In this document: positions 50,048 through 58,393 of the stretch, piece by piece | How positions within the stretch are numbered: position 1 is the stretch's first letter | How the letters are laid out: each line of letters opens with the position of its first letter | DNA from: Capilliphycus salinus | GTDB lineage: Bacteria > Cyanobacteriota > Cyanobacteriia > Cyanobacteriales > Microcoleaceae | Length of the DNA stretch: 64,000 nt | NCBI RefSeq assembly: GCF_047276495.1 | Contig: NZ_CP178543.1 | Span: 7,648,875-7,712,874 of the forward strand | Direction of reading: 5' to 3' | Translations under genes and position numbers: made by a program | The notes under the pieces: generated by a model | What the model was told of the DNA's origin: nothing | What the model saw: only the letters and a program-made list of their open reading frames with translations | The model's database searches: none

Positions 50048-50977
50048 ATGACAGACCAACAACCAGAATCTAATTCGGAACAGCAACTTTTGACCTTTGA
50101 GTTTGATGTTGTTAGGCTGGATAGAACCGGAAAAGAATGTCAGCGACAACGCAACTCAGCAGAATATTTCACAGAAGACTTGGGGAACGGTGTCACCCTC
50201 AATATGGTGAAAATCCCCGCAGGTGGATTTTTGATGGGTAATGAAGAAGTATGTAGCGAAAGACCCCAACATCGAGTTAGGGTTGACTCCTTTTTTATGG
50301 GGAAATATCCCGTAACTCAGGCACAATGGAAAGCGGTGGCTTCTCTCCCCAAGCTTCAGCGAGATCTCGATCCCGACCCCTCATATTTTAAAGGAGAAAA
50401 TCGACCCGTTGAGCGAGTTTCATGGTATGATACAGTAGAGTTCTGTGCAAGGCTCTCCAAACACACGGGTAAATCCTATTGCTTACCGAGCGAAGCTCAA
50501 TGGGAATATGCCTGTCGAGCGGGAACAATAACTCCTTTCCATTTTGGCGCAACCATTTCAATTGATGTCGCCAACTACTGGTGCTATGAAAGTCGTACTT
50601 ATGAACAAGAAACAACCCCAGTCGGTAGTTTCGAGGTTGCCAATAATTTTGGATTGTTCGATATGCACGGCAATGTCTGGGAATGGTGCGCTGACCCCTG
50701 GCATAAAAACTATGAAAATGCTCCAAGAGATGGTAGAGTATGGGATGAAAGTGTAAACGATAATCGTTATATAAACTATGTTGACAATTTAATCAATTTA
50801 ATAAATATGGATGATAATACGACGATGTTGCTGCGGGGCGGGTCTCGCTGCAACCCTTCTACGCATTGCCGTTCTGCCTACCGCTACCACTACTTCGGCG
50901 TTTTTCGGCGCAACTACTTCGACCGTGACATTGGTTTTCGTGTGTTGTGCGTTCCAGGACTCTCCTTTTCTCTTTAG
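50048..50977 (+). CDS. FGE-sulfatase (SUMF1)-domain protein, probable DGR variable protein
   Basis: Protein of 309 residues. After a short N-terminal segment comes the formylglycine-generating-enzyme/C-lectin-like fold: MVKIPAGGFLMGNEE, VDSFFMGKYPVTQAQWKAV, NRPVERVSWYDTVEFC, YCLPSEAQWEYACRAGT, LFDMHGNVWEWCADPW. The last 40 residues (LLRGGSRCN... to IGFRVLCV) form the surface that diversity-generating retroelements mutate: it is dense in Y, H, F, D and N encoded by NAC and TTC codons, as expected from AAC templates with adenine mutagenesis. No reverse transcriptase or template repeat is in the window. A ligand-binding or surface-recognition role is inferred, not catalysis. Confidence 0.85.
   Translation: MTDQQPESNSEQQLLTFEFDVVRLDRTGKECQRQRNSAEYFTEDLGNGVTLNMVKIPAGGFLMGNEEVCSERPQHRVRVDSFFMGKYPVTQAQWKAVASLPKLQRDLDPDPSYFKGENRPVERVSWYDTVEFCARLSKHTGKSYCLPSEAQWEYACRAGTITPFHFGATISIDVANYWCYESRTYEQETTPVGSFEVANNFGLFDMHGNVWEWCADPWHKNYENAPRDGRVWDESVNDNRYINYVDNLINLINMDDNTTMLLRGGSRCNPSTHCRSAYRYHYFGVFRRNYFDRDIGFRVLCVPGLSFSL
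50831..50950 (+). other. Candidate DGR variable repeat (VR)
   Basis: Within the FGE-like gene, conserved ends CTGCGGGGCGGGTC and GACATTGGTTTTCG bracket a variable stretch with codons TAC, CAC, TAC, TTC, GTT, TTT, AAC, TAC, TTC and GAC. Many would derive from AAC or AAT by changing only adenines. The 3' end (ATTGGTTTTCGTGT) would be the initiation-of-homing side. Confidence 0.65.
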
Positions 50978-51299
50978 CACTTAGCCCTTTGCCCTTGATT
51001 TTTTGCCTTTTTTCGCGCAAAGCGCGAGCAAATTTTTTTAGGGTTTTTGGATTTGGTTCTGTGCTGAGGACGTTTGAGGGATATCGAGTTTTGGTTTCAA
51101 GCGTAGAAATATTATATCGGTAAGGTTGAGATTTTGTCAATCGTTTGGCTCGTTTGGCTCGTTTGCCCCCCTTTCTCCCCCCAACTTTGGGGGGAAATCT
51201 TCAAGTATTCCAGAATTAAAGAAATGGAGAAACAGCAACTCTTCAAAGTCCCCCAAAGTTGGGGGATTTAGGGGGCTTATAAAAGAAAATCTTTTTCCG
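50978..51299. other. Spacer with a hairpin and a MITE-like inverted repeat
   Basis: A hairpin TCGCGC-AAA-GCGCGA (51013-51027) lies 36 bases past the stop of the DGR-like protein and could be the hairpin that DGR targets carry downstream of VR. A three-fold 9-base repeat CGTTTGGCT follows (51142-51160). A terminal inverted repeat pair CCCCCAACTTTGGGGG / CCCCCAAAGTTGGGGG ending in GCCCCCC and AGGGGGC spans 51165-51277, a MITE-like unit of about 113 bases. Confidence 0.6.
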
Positions 51300-51614
51300 T
51301 CAAGCATTATCTTCCCGATGTTTAGCTAAAAGATCAGCTAACGTTTTGGCAGCTTCATCAGCTTCGTAGGGAGACCAGACAACCGCTTCAGTTGATGCTA
51401 ACTGCTGGAGTAGTTGTTCTTCTGAATTTGAGTCAACAACTGTTCGAGTGGATGCAGAAGTTGAAGTTTGCAAGTTCTGAAAATCCTGGGTTTCAATTGA
51501 CTCCAGTTCACAACCTTCTTCTCGGGCAACCGCCAGCAATAAAAAGTGAATCAGGCGTAATTTATCTTGGTGGGATAGCTGATTAACAGCAGATAGCAGT
51601 TCAGATAGGGGCAT
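51300..51614 (-). CDS. Small hypothetical protein, antitoxin-like
   Basis: Protein of 104 residues: LSELLSAVNQLSHQDKLRLIHFLLLAVAREEG at the start, a Ser/Thr-rich middle and WSPYEADEAAKTLADLLAKHRED at the end. Helical and acidic, with the composition of cyanobacterial proteins found next to PIN or RelE genes, but no toxin gene is beside it. The ATG follows a 6-base gap from the stop of a still smaller frame. I do not assign a function. Confidence 0.6.
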   Translation of the reverse strand: MPLSELLSAVNQLSHQDKLRLIHFLLLAVAREEGCELESIETQDFQNLQTSTSASTRTVVDSNSEEQLLQQLASTEAVVWSPYEADEAAKTLADLLAKHREDNA

Positions 51615-51620
51615 GATTTT

Positions 51621-51731
51621 TCATTGTGCTTCACTACGGGTAGCAAATCGATTGAGTTTTGCGTTTTGATAATCGAAGCAATATTCAGCTAAAAGCTCGT
51701 CTTCGGAATTGTTATTTTGGCTAGAGGGCAT
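51621..51731 (-). CDS. 36-residue frame, possible remnant of a BrnA/CopG-like small protein
   Basis: Frame MPSSQNNNSEDELLAEYCF... ends ...LNRFATRSEAQ. The segment DELLAEYCFDYQNAKLNRFA matches the N-terminal signature of a family of about 70-residue putative antitoxins common in cyanobacteria, whose C-terminal half is missing here. Its stop is 6 bases before the start of the next gene, so coupling is possible. It is either a real miniprotein or a truncated gene. Confidence 0.45.
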   Translation of the reverse strand: MPSSQNNNSEDELLAEYCFDYQNAKLNRFATRSEAQ

Positions 51732-51754
51732 TTTGTTCATTGGTTAAATTGTAC

Positions 51755-51860
51755 CCGATTCTGTTTTAACGGGCGGATACTGTTTGAGAACCTGTTGCAA
51801 ATATTCTCCGGTGTGCGATCGCGAATTTTTCACCAGTTCTTCGGGTGTTCCTTTTTTAAT
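51755..51860 (-). pseudogene. Duplicated 3' tail of uvrA
   Basis: About 100 bases (ATTCTGTTTTAACGGGCGG ... CCTTTTTTAATTTTC) match, at roughly 85%, the end of the intact uvrA at 52557-52660. The translation runs HTGEYLQQVLKQYPPVKTE then SGTI and stop, versus HTGEYLQHVLKQYPPVKTE in uvrA. The copy has no start and is separated from uvrA by the Uma2 gene. It marks a duplication or insertion event. Confidence 0.8.
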
Positions 51861-52437
51861 TTTCTTCTATCCCCTCCAAGATTACATCCTCGTAAAGCAT
51901 TTCAATGGGAAAACTCAACTCAACGGTGGTTAAATTGATTTCGTCTCCTTCCCCATAGTTATAAAGTTCCCAGATTCCCTGTTGATTTTTGCGAAAACCT
52001 TCAACGAAAATCTGTCTCGTATCAATCAGAACGTATTCTTTTAAACTGGAGATTCGACGATAGTTTTGAAACTTTTTACCCCGGTCTACCGCTTCTGTTC
52101 CCGGAGATAACACTTCAACAATTAAGCAAGGATGATAAATAACTTTGGTGGCGCGTCGGTCTGTTTCATCGCAAGTGACCATAACATCTGGATAATAAAA
52201 GGGTCCTATTTCAGATACTCCAAGTTTGGCATCTGCCATTGATACTTTACATCCTTTTCCACGCAGATGATTTTTTAAGATTGTCGTTAAGTTAACCGCA
52301 ATATCATTGTGAGGAATACTTCCGACCGTCATCGCAAAAACTTGACCCTCGAAGTATTCATATTTAAGGGGTTGCTTTTGTTCCCATTCGAGGTATTCTT
52401 TGGGGGTAATACATTGACCGTCTGGAATGGCTATCAT
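51856..52437 (-). CDS. Uma2-family (DUF820) restriction-like protein
   Basis: Protein of about 193 residues starting at the ATG at 52437 (a longer frame begins at 52488). Landmarks are ITPKEYLEWEQKQPLKYEYFEGQVFAMTVGSIPHNDI, the acidic PDVMV, LIVEVLSPGTEAVDRGKKFQNY and EYVLIDT, giving the PD...ExK core of a putative endonuclease. Its last four bases meet the duplicated uvrA tail, and the intact uvrA stop lies 116 bases upstream of its start. It is therefore embedded between uvrA tail copies and may have arrived with that duplication. Confidence 0.87.
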   Translation of the reverse strand: MIAIPDGQCITPKEYLEWEQKQPLKYEYFEGQVFAMTVGSIPHNDIAVNLTTILKNHLRGKGCKVSMADAKLGVSEIGPFYYPDVMVTCDETDRRATKVIYHPCLIVEVLSPGTEAVDRGKKFQNYRRISSLKEYVLIDTRQIFVEGFRKNQQGIWELYNYGEGDEINLTTVELSFPIEMLYEDVILEGIEEN

Positions 52438-52553
52438 TGTCAATTTCCTCAGCAGATCAAAGGGGTTTTGAGTTCGGCTTGATAACAATCAATTACTGCA
52501 ACGGGTTCCAGGCACTTTATATATATCGAGATACAAAATTTCTAAATTGCACC

Positions 52554-55500
52554 TCATTCTGTTTTAACGGGCGGATACTGTTTGAGAACGTGTTGCAAAT
52601 ATTCTCCGGTGTGCGATCGCTTATTTTTCGCCACATCTTCCGGCGTTCCCTCCGCGACAATTTCCCCGCCTTTATCGCCCCCTTCCGGTCCCAAATCGAT
52701 AATCCAATCGCTAGAACGAATTACATCTAAATTGTGTTCGATCACAATCATTGAATTCCCTTTATCCACCAACCGTTGTAAAACATTCAACAGTTGATGT
52801 ACATCATAAAACGATAATCCCGTTGTCGGTTCATCGATTAAATATAACGTTTTTCCCGTCGCCCGTTTTGACAATTCCGACGCTAATTTTACCCGTTGGG
52901 CTTCTCCTCCCGAAAGCGTCGGCGCCGGCTGACCTAATTTCACATAACCCAAGCCAACATCCATCAACGTTTGTAACCGAGTCGCCGCTTTGGGAATATT
53001 TTCAAATACTCCCAAAGCTTCCTCAACGGTCATATCCAAAACATCAGCAATAGACTGACCTTTATATTTTACTTGTAGCGTTTCCCGATTATATCTCGCC
53101 CCCTTACAAACCTCGCACTGAACGTAAACGTCGGGTAAAAAATTCATCTCAATAACATTTACCCCCTGTCCGTTACAAGCCTCGCATCTTCCCCCTTTTA
53201 CATTAAACGAAAATCGTCCGGGTTTATATCCTCTAGCTTTGGCTTCTATGGTTTCCGCAAAAGTTGCTCGAATTACATCAAACACTCCCGTATAAGTTGC
53301 CGTATTAGAACGAGGCGTTCTGCCAATAGGAGATTGATCGATAACAATCACTTTATCCAAAGCATCCAAGCCGGTTAATTTTTTCAAGTTTTTGGGGAAG
53401 GGAACTTTACGACTAAAATGATGCTGCAAAGCCTGATAAAGCAACTCGTTAATTAAAGTCGATTTTCCCGAACCCGAAACTCCCGTAATACAAACCAACT
53501 TACCCAAAGGCAGTTCAACATCGATATGTTTGAGATTATTTCGGTGGGAATCTTTGAGAACCAGCGATCGCCCATTTCCCGCCCGACGTTCTGCGGGAGT
53601 TTGTATTTGATGTCTTCCCGATAAGTAAGCACCCGTTAAAGAAGTATCGCTGGATAAAATATTATCCAAATTTCCAATAGCAACAATTTCGCCCCCGTGC
53701 AAACCCGCACCCGGTCCGATATCAACCAAAAAATCTGCGGCACGAATCGTTTCTTCATCATGCTCAACCACAATTAACGTATTGCCCAAATCCCGCAATT
53801 TCATCAGCGTATTTAACAACCTCCCGTTATCCCGCTGATGCAACCCAATACTCGGTTCATCCAACACATACAAAACCCCGGTTAAACCCGAACCAATTTG
53901 AGTCGCTAATCGAATTCGTTGGGCTTCCCCTCCCGACAAAGAAGAAGCGGTTCGGGCTAACGTTAAATAATCCAACCCAACATCCAATAAAAACTGCAAC
54001 CGGGCGCGTATTTCCCGCAAAACTAAATCCCCAATTTGCGCCTGTCTTTCACTCAAATCTAAATGCTGTATTCGCTGCAAACAATCTCGAATCGAAACTT
54101 CTGTTAAATCGGTAATCGAACAGCTTCCCAACCGCACCGCCAACGCCTCCGGTTTTAGCCGTTTTCCCCCGCAAGTTTCGCAAGCTTGATCGATTAAATA
54201 TTGTTCTAGTTTTTGCTTTTGTAACTCCGAACTACTGTCATCATATTGACGCTGCAATAACGGAATTACACCCGGATACGGACGCTCATACCCCCGCTTT
54301 TCTCGATAGCGCGAATCAGTTTCAATCCAAATCGGTTCTTCTGACCCGTACAAAATAATTTGTTGCTGCTGTTTGGTTAAATGTTTCCACTGAGTATTGA
54401 TATCGAACCCAAACGCCTGACCCACACTATAGAGCAACGAAAAATAGTAAGAATCGTCTTTTTCCGACCAGGGGGCGATCGCACTGTAAAGCGGCGCTTC
54501 CGGATCGGGTACGACCAACTCCGGCGAAAAGGTTCGCAGATGCCCCAACCCGTGACAGCTAGGACAAGCCCCATAAGGCGAGTTAAACGAAAATAGACGG
54601 GGAGACAGTTCTTCCATGACCGCCCCATGTTCGGGACAGGCGAAATTTTCAGAAAAAATCAGTTGAGATAAAGATGTTTTTCCCACTTCCGGTAAGGGGT
54701 TATGCTGATAGGAATTATCGCCTTTTTCCTCAGAACTTTTTTTCCCGGAACTTGCTATTTTTTCGTCGGTTGGGTTATACTTACTATCAACTCGCGACGC
54801 GGATACCCCATCCGATGTATCATTTAACACATCAATAATTGCAATTCCCTGTGAATACCGAAGGCAGGTGCTAAGGGAATCGGCTATACGCTCCTCTATA
54901 CCGGGCTTTTTAATGAGGCGGTCAATAACGATTTCTACGGTGTGTGTATAATTTTTATCCAAGTCTGGCAAATCTGAGAGTTCAAAAATCTCTCCATCGA
55001 CCCTCACGCGAACAAATCCTTCCGACGCCAAACTCGATAGTAGCTTGCGGTGAGTCCCCTTTTTCCCCCGGACAACGGGGGCGAGGATATGAAACTTGGT
55101 GCGGTCTGGCAGTTCCAAAATGCGATCGCACATTTGATCAATCGTTTGGGGGGCGATATTGCGATCGCAAACCGGACAGTGAGGTTCACCGGCTCGTCCA
55201 AACAGCAATCGGAGGTAATCGTAAATCTCGGTAACGGTGCCTACAGTAGAGCGGGGATTGTGAGAAGTAGATTTTTGGTCGATAGAAATAGCCGGACTCA
55301 ACCCTTCAATCGCATCGACATCGGGTTTATCCAACTGTCCGAGAAATTGGCGGGCGTAGGCGCTGAGAGATTCGACATAGCGGCGCTGACCTTCGGCAAA
55401 AATGGTATCGAACGCCAAAGAAGACTTACCCGAACCCGACACCCCGGTAAAGACAATTAAGCGATCGCGAGGCAATTCCAGATCGATATTTTTGAGGTTG

Positions 55501-55607
55501 TGCTGTCTGGCGCCGCGAATGCGAATGGTATTATCAACGGCAGAGTTGAACGAATAGCCGTTAGGAGAGTCAGTTTTGTCGGGCGTCAGGTTAGCCGAGT
55601 CGAACAT
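52554..55607 (-). CDS. uvrA: Excinuclease ABC subunit UvrA
   Basis: Damage-recognition ATPase of nucleotide excision repair, about 1017 residues. Two ABC modules are visible: Walker A GVSGSGKSSLAFDT and GVSGSGKSTLINELL, signatures LSGGEAQRIRLATQIG and LSGGEAQRVKLA, Walker B VLDEPSIGLHQRDN and IDEPTTGL. The zinc-binding block CEACNGQGVNV...CEVCKGARYN is intact, as is the UvrB-binding region. A spacer (about residues 270-320, SSGKKSSEEKGDNSYQHNP) is longer and more polar than usual. The ATG at 55607 is preferred to a TTG at 55655. The gene is complete; only a copy of its tail is pseudogenised downstream. Confidence 0.95.
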   Translation of the reverse strand: MFDSANLTPDKTDSPNGYSFNSAVDNTIRIRGARQHNLKNIDLELPRDRLIVFTGVSGSGKSSLAFDTIFAEGQRRYVESLSAYARQFLGQLDKPDVDAIEGLSPAISIDQKSTSHNPRSTVGTVTEIYDYLRLLFGRAGEPHCPVCDRNIAPQTIDQMCDRILELPDRTKFHILAPVVRGKKGTHRKLLSSLASEGFVRVRVDGEIFELSDLPDLDKNYTHTVEIVIDRLIKKPGIEERIADSLSTCLRYSQGIAIIDVLNDTSDGVSASRVDSKYNPTDEKIASSGKKSSEEKGDNSYQHNPLPEVGKTSLSQLIFSENFACPEHGAVMEELSPRLFSFNSPYGACPSCHGLGHLRTFSPELVVPDPEAPLYSAIAPWSEKDDSYYFSLLYSVGQAFGFDINTQWKHLTKQQQQIILYGSEEPIWIETDSRYREKRGYERPYPGVIPLLQRQYDDSSSELQKQKLEQYLIDQACETCGGKRLKPEALAVRLGSCSITDLTEVSIRDCLQRIQHLDLSERQAQIGDLVLREIRARLQFLLDVGLDYLTLARTASSLSGGEAQRIRLATQIGSGLTGVLYVLDEPSIGLHQRDNGRLLNTLMKLRDLGNTLIVVEHDEETIRAADFLVDIGPGAGLHGGEIVAIGNLDNILSSDTSLTGAYLSGRHQIQTPAERRAGNGRSLVLKDSHRNNLKHIDVELPLGKLVCITGVSGSGKSTLINELLYQALQHHFSRKVPFPKNLKKLTGLDALDKVIVIDQSPIGRTPRSNTATYTGVFDVIRATFAETIEAKARGYKPGRFSFNVKGGRCEACNGQGVNVIEMNFLPDVYVQCEVCKGARYNRETLQVKYKGQSIADVLDMTVEEALGVFENIPKAATRLQTLMDVGLGYVKLGQPAPTLSGGEAQRVKLASELSKRATGKTLYLIDEPTTGLSFYDVHQLLNVLQRLVDKGNSMIVIEHNLDVIRSSDWIIDLGPEGGDKGGEIVAEGTPEDVAKNKRSHTGEYLQHVLKQYPPVKTE

Positions 55608-55826
55608 AGAGAAAACAAGCAGATAATCCTTAATTATCTTAGCGTTATCTCGCAAATGTTGCTGCGGCGATCAAATCTCTCAACCCAACAACCCCACTGG
55701 TAACGGATTAAATTTGGGCGGAGATAGTTCAACCTATGCCAAGAGCAAAACGGATAGATCATCTCAAAAACCCAACCCAAACCCATCCGTTTCCAAAAGC
55801 CCAAATCTAAAAAAACCCACAATTAA

Positions 55827-56573
55827 CCCATCCGTTACAAAAACCCCATACTCAACCCATCCGTTACCCAACCCCATCCGACAGTTATTTTTATTCACGG
55901 GGGAGGATGGATAGGCGGACAAAAGGAATTACAAGCCAGGAAACTGATTCCTTATTTAGAAATAGGGTTATCGGTTGTCAATATAGAATATCGACTCGCC
56001 AATATAGCCTTGGCGCCCGCTGCGGTGGAAGACTGTCTGTGTGCGTTGAGTTGGGTTATTCGTCACGGGGAAAAATATAACTTAAACGCCGATAAAATTA
56101 TCTTAGCCGGAGAATCCGCCGGGGGTCATTTAGCCTTAACAACCGGACTCATTCCCGCTTCTACCCAAAGGAATTTACCCGGTTTAGGAGAAGAAAAACT
56201 GAAAGTTGCGGCGATTATTAATTGGTATGGAATTACCGATGTGCGAGATTTAATTGCGGGTAAAAATATCCGGGATTATGCTGTTACCTGGTTGGGGAAT
56301 CAACCGAACAAACTAGAAATTGCCGATCGCGTTTCGCCGCTTAATTATATTCAACCCAACCTGCCGCCTATTTTAACCGTTCATGGAGATCTAGATCCAA
56401 TTGTTCCCTATTCCCATGCGGTGCGACTTCATCAAGCATTATACCGAGTAAATGTTCCCAATCAATTGTTAACGATTCCCAATGGGGGACACGGACAATT
56501 TAGCAGAAGTCAAGAAAGCAAAATCAATCAAACGATTCGAGAGTTTCTCGAACAATATCAACTTCTGAATTAA
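55827..56573 (+). pseudogene. Alpha/beta hydrolase (esterase) without a normal start, probably frameshifted
   Basis: The catalytic core is intact in one frame: oxyanion motif VIFIHGGGWIGG (55884 onward), nucleophile ILAGESAGGHLAL, the HGDLDPIV aspartate and NGGHGQF histidine, ending at 56573. That frame is open only back to 55827 and has no ATG or GTG before HGGGW. A TTG at 56010 would delete the oxyanion strand. An overlapping frame (55714-55914) runs through AACCCATCCGTT repeats with YAKSKTD-like text that could be the lost N-terminus. A frameshift in those repeats is the simplest explanation. Confidence 0.65.
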
Positions 56574-57172
56574 TGTAGGACAGATCAAATCATTCAGCTT
56601 TGGGTTGTTCAAAGCACTGAACGGGTTTGTTGATGTATTCATTCCCACCCTTCTAGATAATCGTCAAGCAATAATAAATAAGGCGGGTTCAAGTTTAACC
56701 CATCTCTAGCCTATCTTTTAGAATTGATTTAATTTTATATGATATCCGGTTGATTAATGTGTGTTAGGGGTGCGGGGCGGTTTAAACAGTGAACAGTGAA
56801 CAGTAACTATTTATTAGTGACCAGTTGTTAGTAACCCGTTAACTGTTAATTGTTAAAAGTCAATAGGTGTCAAGGTTGTTGTCAGGTCAAATGATAACTG
56901 ATAACTGATAACTATAAACACTGGTAACAGTAAACTATCAACTGGAAACGGGAATCAACTCGCCTCTACGAAGCGGATTATTGATTAGTCGGATATCATA
57001 TTAGCCCAAAAATAGCGGATGCTTACCCAACCGACTTAATCTTTGAAAAGAGTTGACCGTTTACAGGAATCTCTTGGTCGTGTTTTCAGCAATTTTATTG
57101 ATTTTACTGTTTACTGTTGAAATGAGTGGAGTCCCGGTAAAAATACACTCCATCTCTGAAAAGATATGGAAC
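56574..57172. other. Intergenic region with short direct repeats
   Basis: 599 bases without a gene. It includes GAACAGT/GTTAACTGTTAA-type repeats, a TGATAACTGATAACTGATAACT run near 56891-56911, and a GGCGGGTTCAAG half of the dispersed palindrome near 56681. No RNA gene or regulator is recognised. Confidence 0.55.
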
Positions 57173-58063
57173 TCAAAAATTAAGGTCTAAAAACTCTAAA
57201 ATATACTCTGCGGTAACTTGCGGTTGTTCCAGGTGGGGTGCATGACCGCAATTGGAAATCCAACGGAACTCGCAATTGCGGATATTGCGTTTAAACTTCA
57301 AAGCATCTTCGGTTCCCAACATTTCATCCTTGTCTCCCCATAAAATTAAAGTGGGAAGATTAAGCTCGGATATGCGATCGCTTAAATGCAAATATCCCCC
57401 GCTGCGGGTAAATGAAATCATCGCCTCTACCCATCCCGGCATTTCCAGGTGAAGGGAAACGCAACGCAACGCCTCCAATTCCTCTGAACTCCCAACCCCA
57501 AATAAACCCCAATTTAAAGGTTGTAATTTTCTCTGTCTCCACAATTCTACCGCCCAACCATCCAAGGGAGGAACTAAAAATTGACCCAAAGGAAATCCCC
57601 CGCCATACCCGACGCTATCAATTAATATTAGTTTCTGTACAATCTCGGGATAAGCTAAGGTAAAATCAATCGCAGTCGCACCCCCCATCGACGCCCCCAA
57701 CAAAATTAAGGGTTGACCGATTAAGGTTTTCCAACTATGATACAGATGGGAAAGAATTGAACCTGGATTATAACAAATTCGCGGGTGTCGCTCGCTAAAT
57801 CCAAATCCCAATAAATCGATTCCCCAAACTTCGGTTTTCGGTTTAATCCGGGGAACTAATCGATAAAATTCCAGAACCGAACTATCAAACCCGTGCAACA
57901 ACAGTATCGGTATTTTTCCTTCTCCTTGATGGATGTATGCGGTTTGAATCGGTTGCGGTTGAAGCGGCGTTAAAATCGGAGCGTGTTGAATCTCTTGTTG
58001 GGCGAGAGCAATTTTAGAGAAGGGATTTAGGGGGTTCACGTTTGGAAAATTGGAATTGAGCAA
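57173..58063 (-). CDS. Alpha/beta hydrolase (BchO/lipase-like)
   Basis: Protein of about 296 residues with the alpha/beta-hydrolase core: ILLLHGFDSSVLEFY, DLLGFGFSERH, the nucleophile elbow LLGASMGGATAIDF, the acid in LILWGDKDEML and the histidine in NCGHAPHLEQP. It resembles the group that contains BchO/MenH-type enzymes. The substrate is unclear. The start is a TTG with no ribosome site; a GTG eight codons later is an alternative. Confidence 0.82.
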   Translation of the reverse strand: MLNSNFPNVNPLNPFSKIALAQQEIQHAPILTPLQPQPIQTAYIHQGEGKIPILLLHGFDSSVLEFYRLVPRIKPKTEVWGIDLLGFGFSERHPRICYNPGSILSHLYHSWKTLIGQPLILLGASMGGATAIDFTLAYPEIVQKLILIDSVGYGGGFPLGQFLVPPLDGWAVELWRQRKLQPLNWGLFGVGSSEELEALRCVSLHLEMPGWVEAMISFTRSGGYLHLSDRISELNLPTLILWGDKDEMLGTEDALKFKRNIRNCEFRWISNCGHAPHLEQPQVTAEYILEFLDLNF

Positions 58064-58146
58064 ATATCGGAAAAATTATTATTATTATGAGTCTCCGTTG
58101 GCATCTGTCCAAACCAATCGAAACTATTCACCCTAACTAAAAGTGA

Positions 58147-58334
58147 ATTTTTAGGACGGCATCTTCTCCAATTATACTATAACCCCAAAAGCGGAATTTG
58201 TCAACCCCAAATCCCGAAAAATTTGGAGCTTGAATTCAAATTTTGAAAAAGTATTTTTTAGGACGGCATCTTCTCCAATTATACTATAACCCCAAAAGCG
58301 GAATTTGTCAACCCCAAATCCCGAAAAATTTGGA
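58147..58334. repeat. Direct duplication of 81 bases in the spacer
   Basis: TTTTTTAGGACGGCATCTTC ... GAAAAATTTGGA occurs at about 58147-58227 and again at 58254-58334, with a 107-base offset and virtually no difference. The region (58064-58393) has no gene. Confidence 0.85.
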
Positions 58335-58393
58335 TGTTTTGGGGTACAAAACGGCACCCCAAAAATTGCACCCAGAAAGAGTAGAATAGAGTA

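Noticed and set aside
50048..50977. Active formylglycine-generating enzyme
   Set aside because: The DGR-like C-terminus and the lack of a sulfatase nearby favour a binding role; I could not verify the paired catalytic cysteines of true FGE.
51717..51938. 73-residue plus-strand frame
   Set aside because: It is the antisense shadow of the duplicated uvrA tail and the Uma2 gene; the same residues appear antisense to the real uvrA end.
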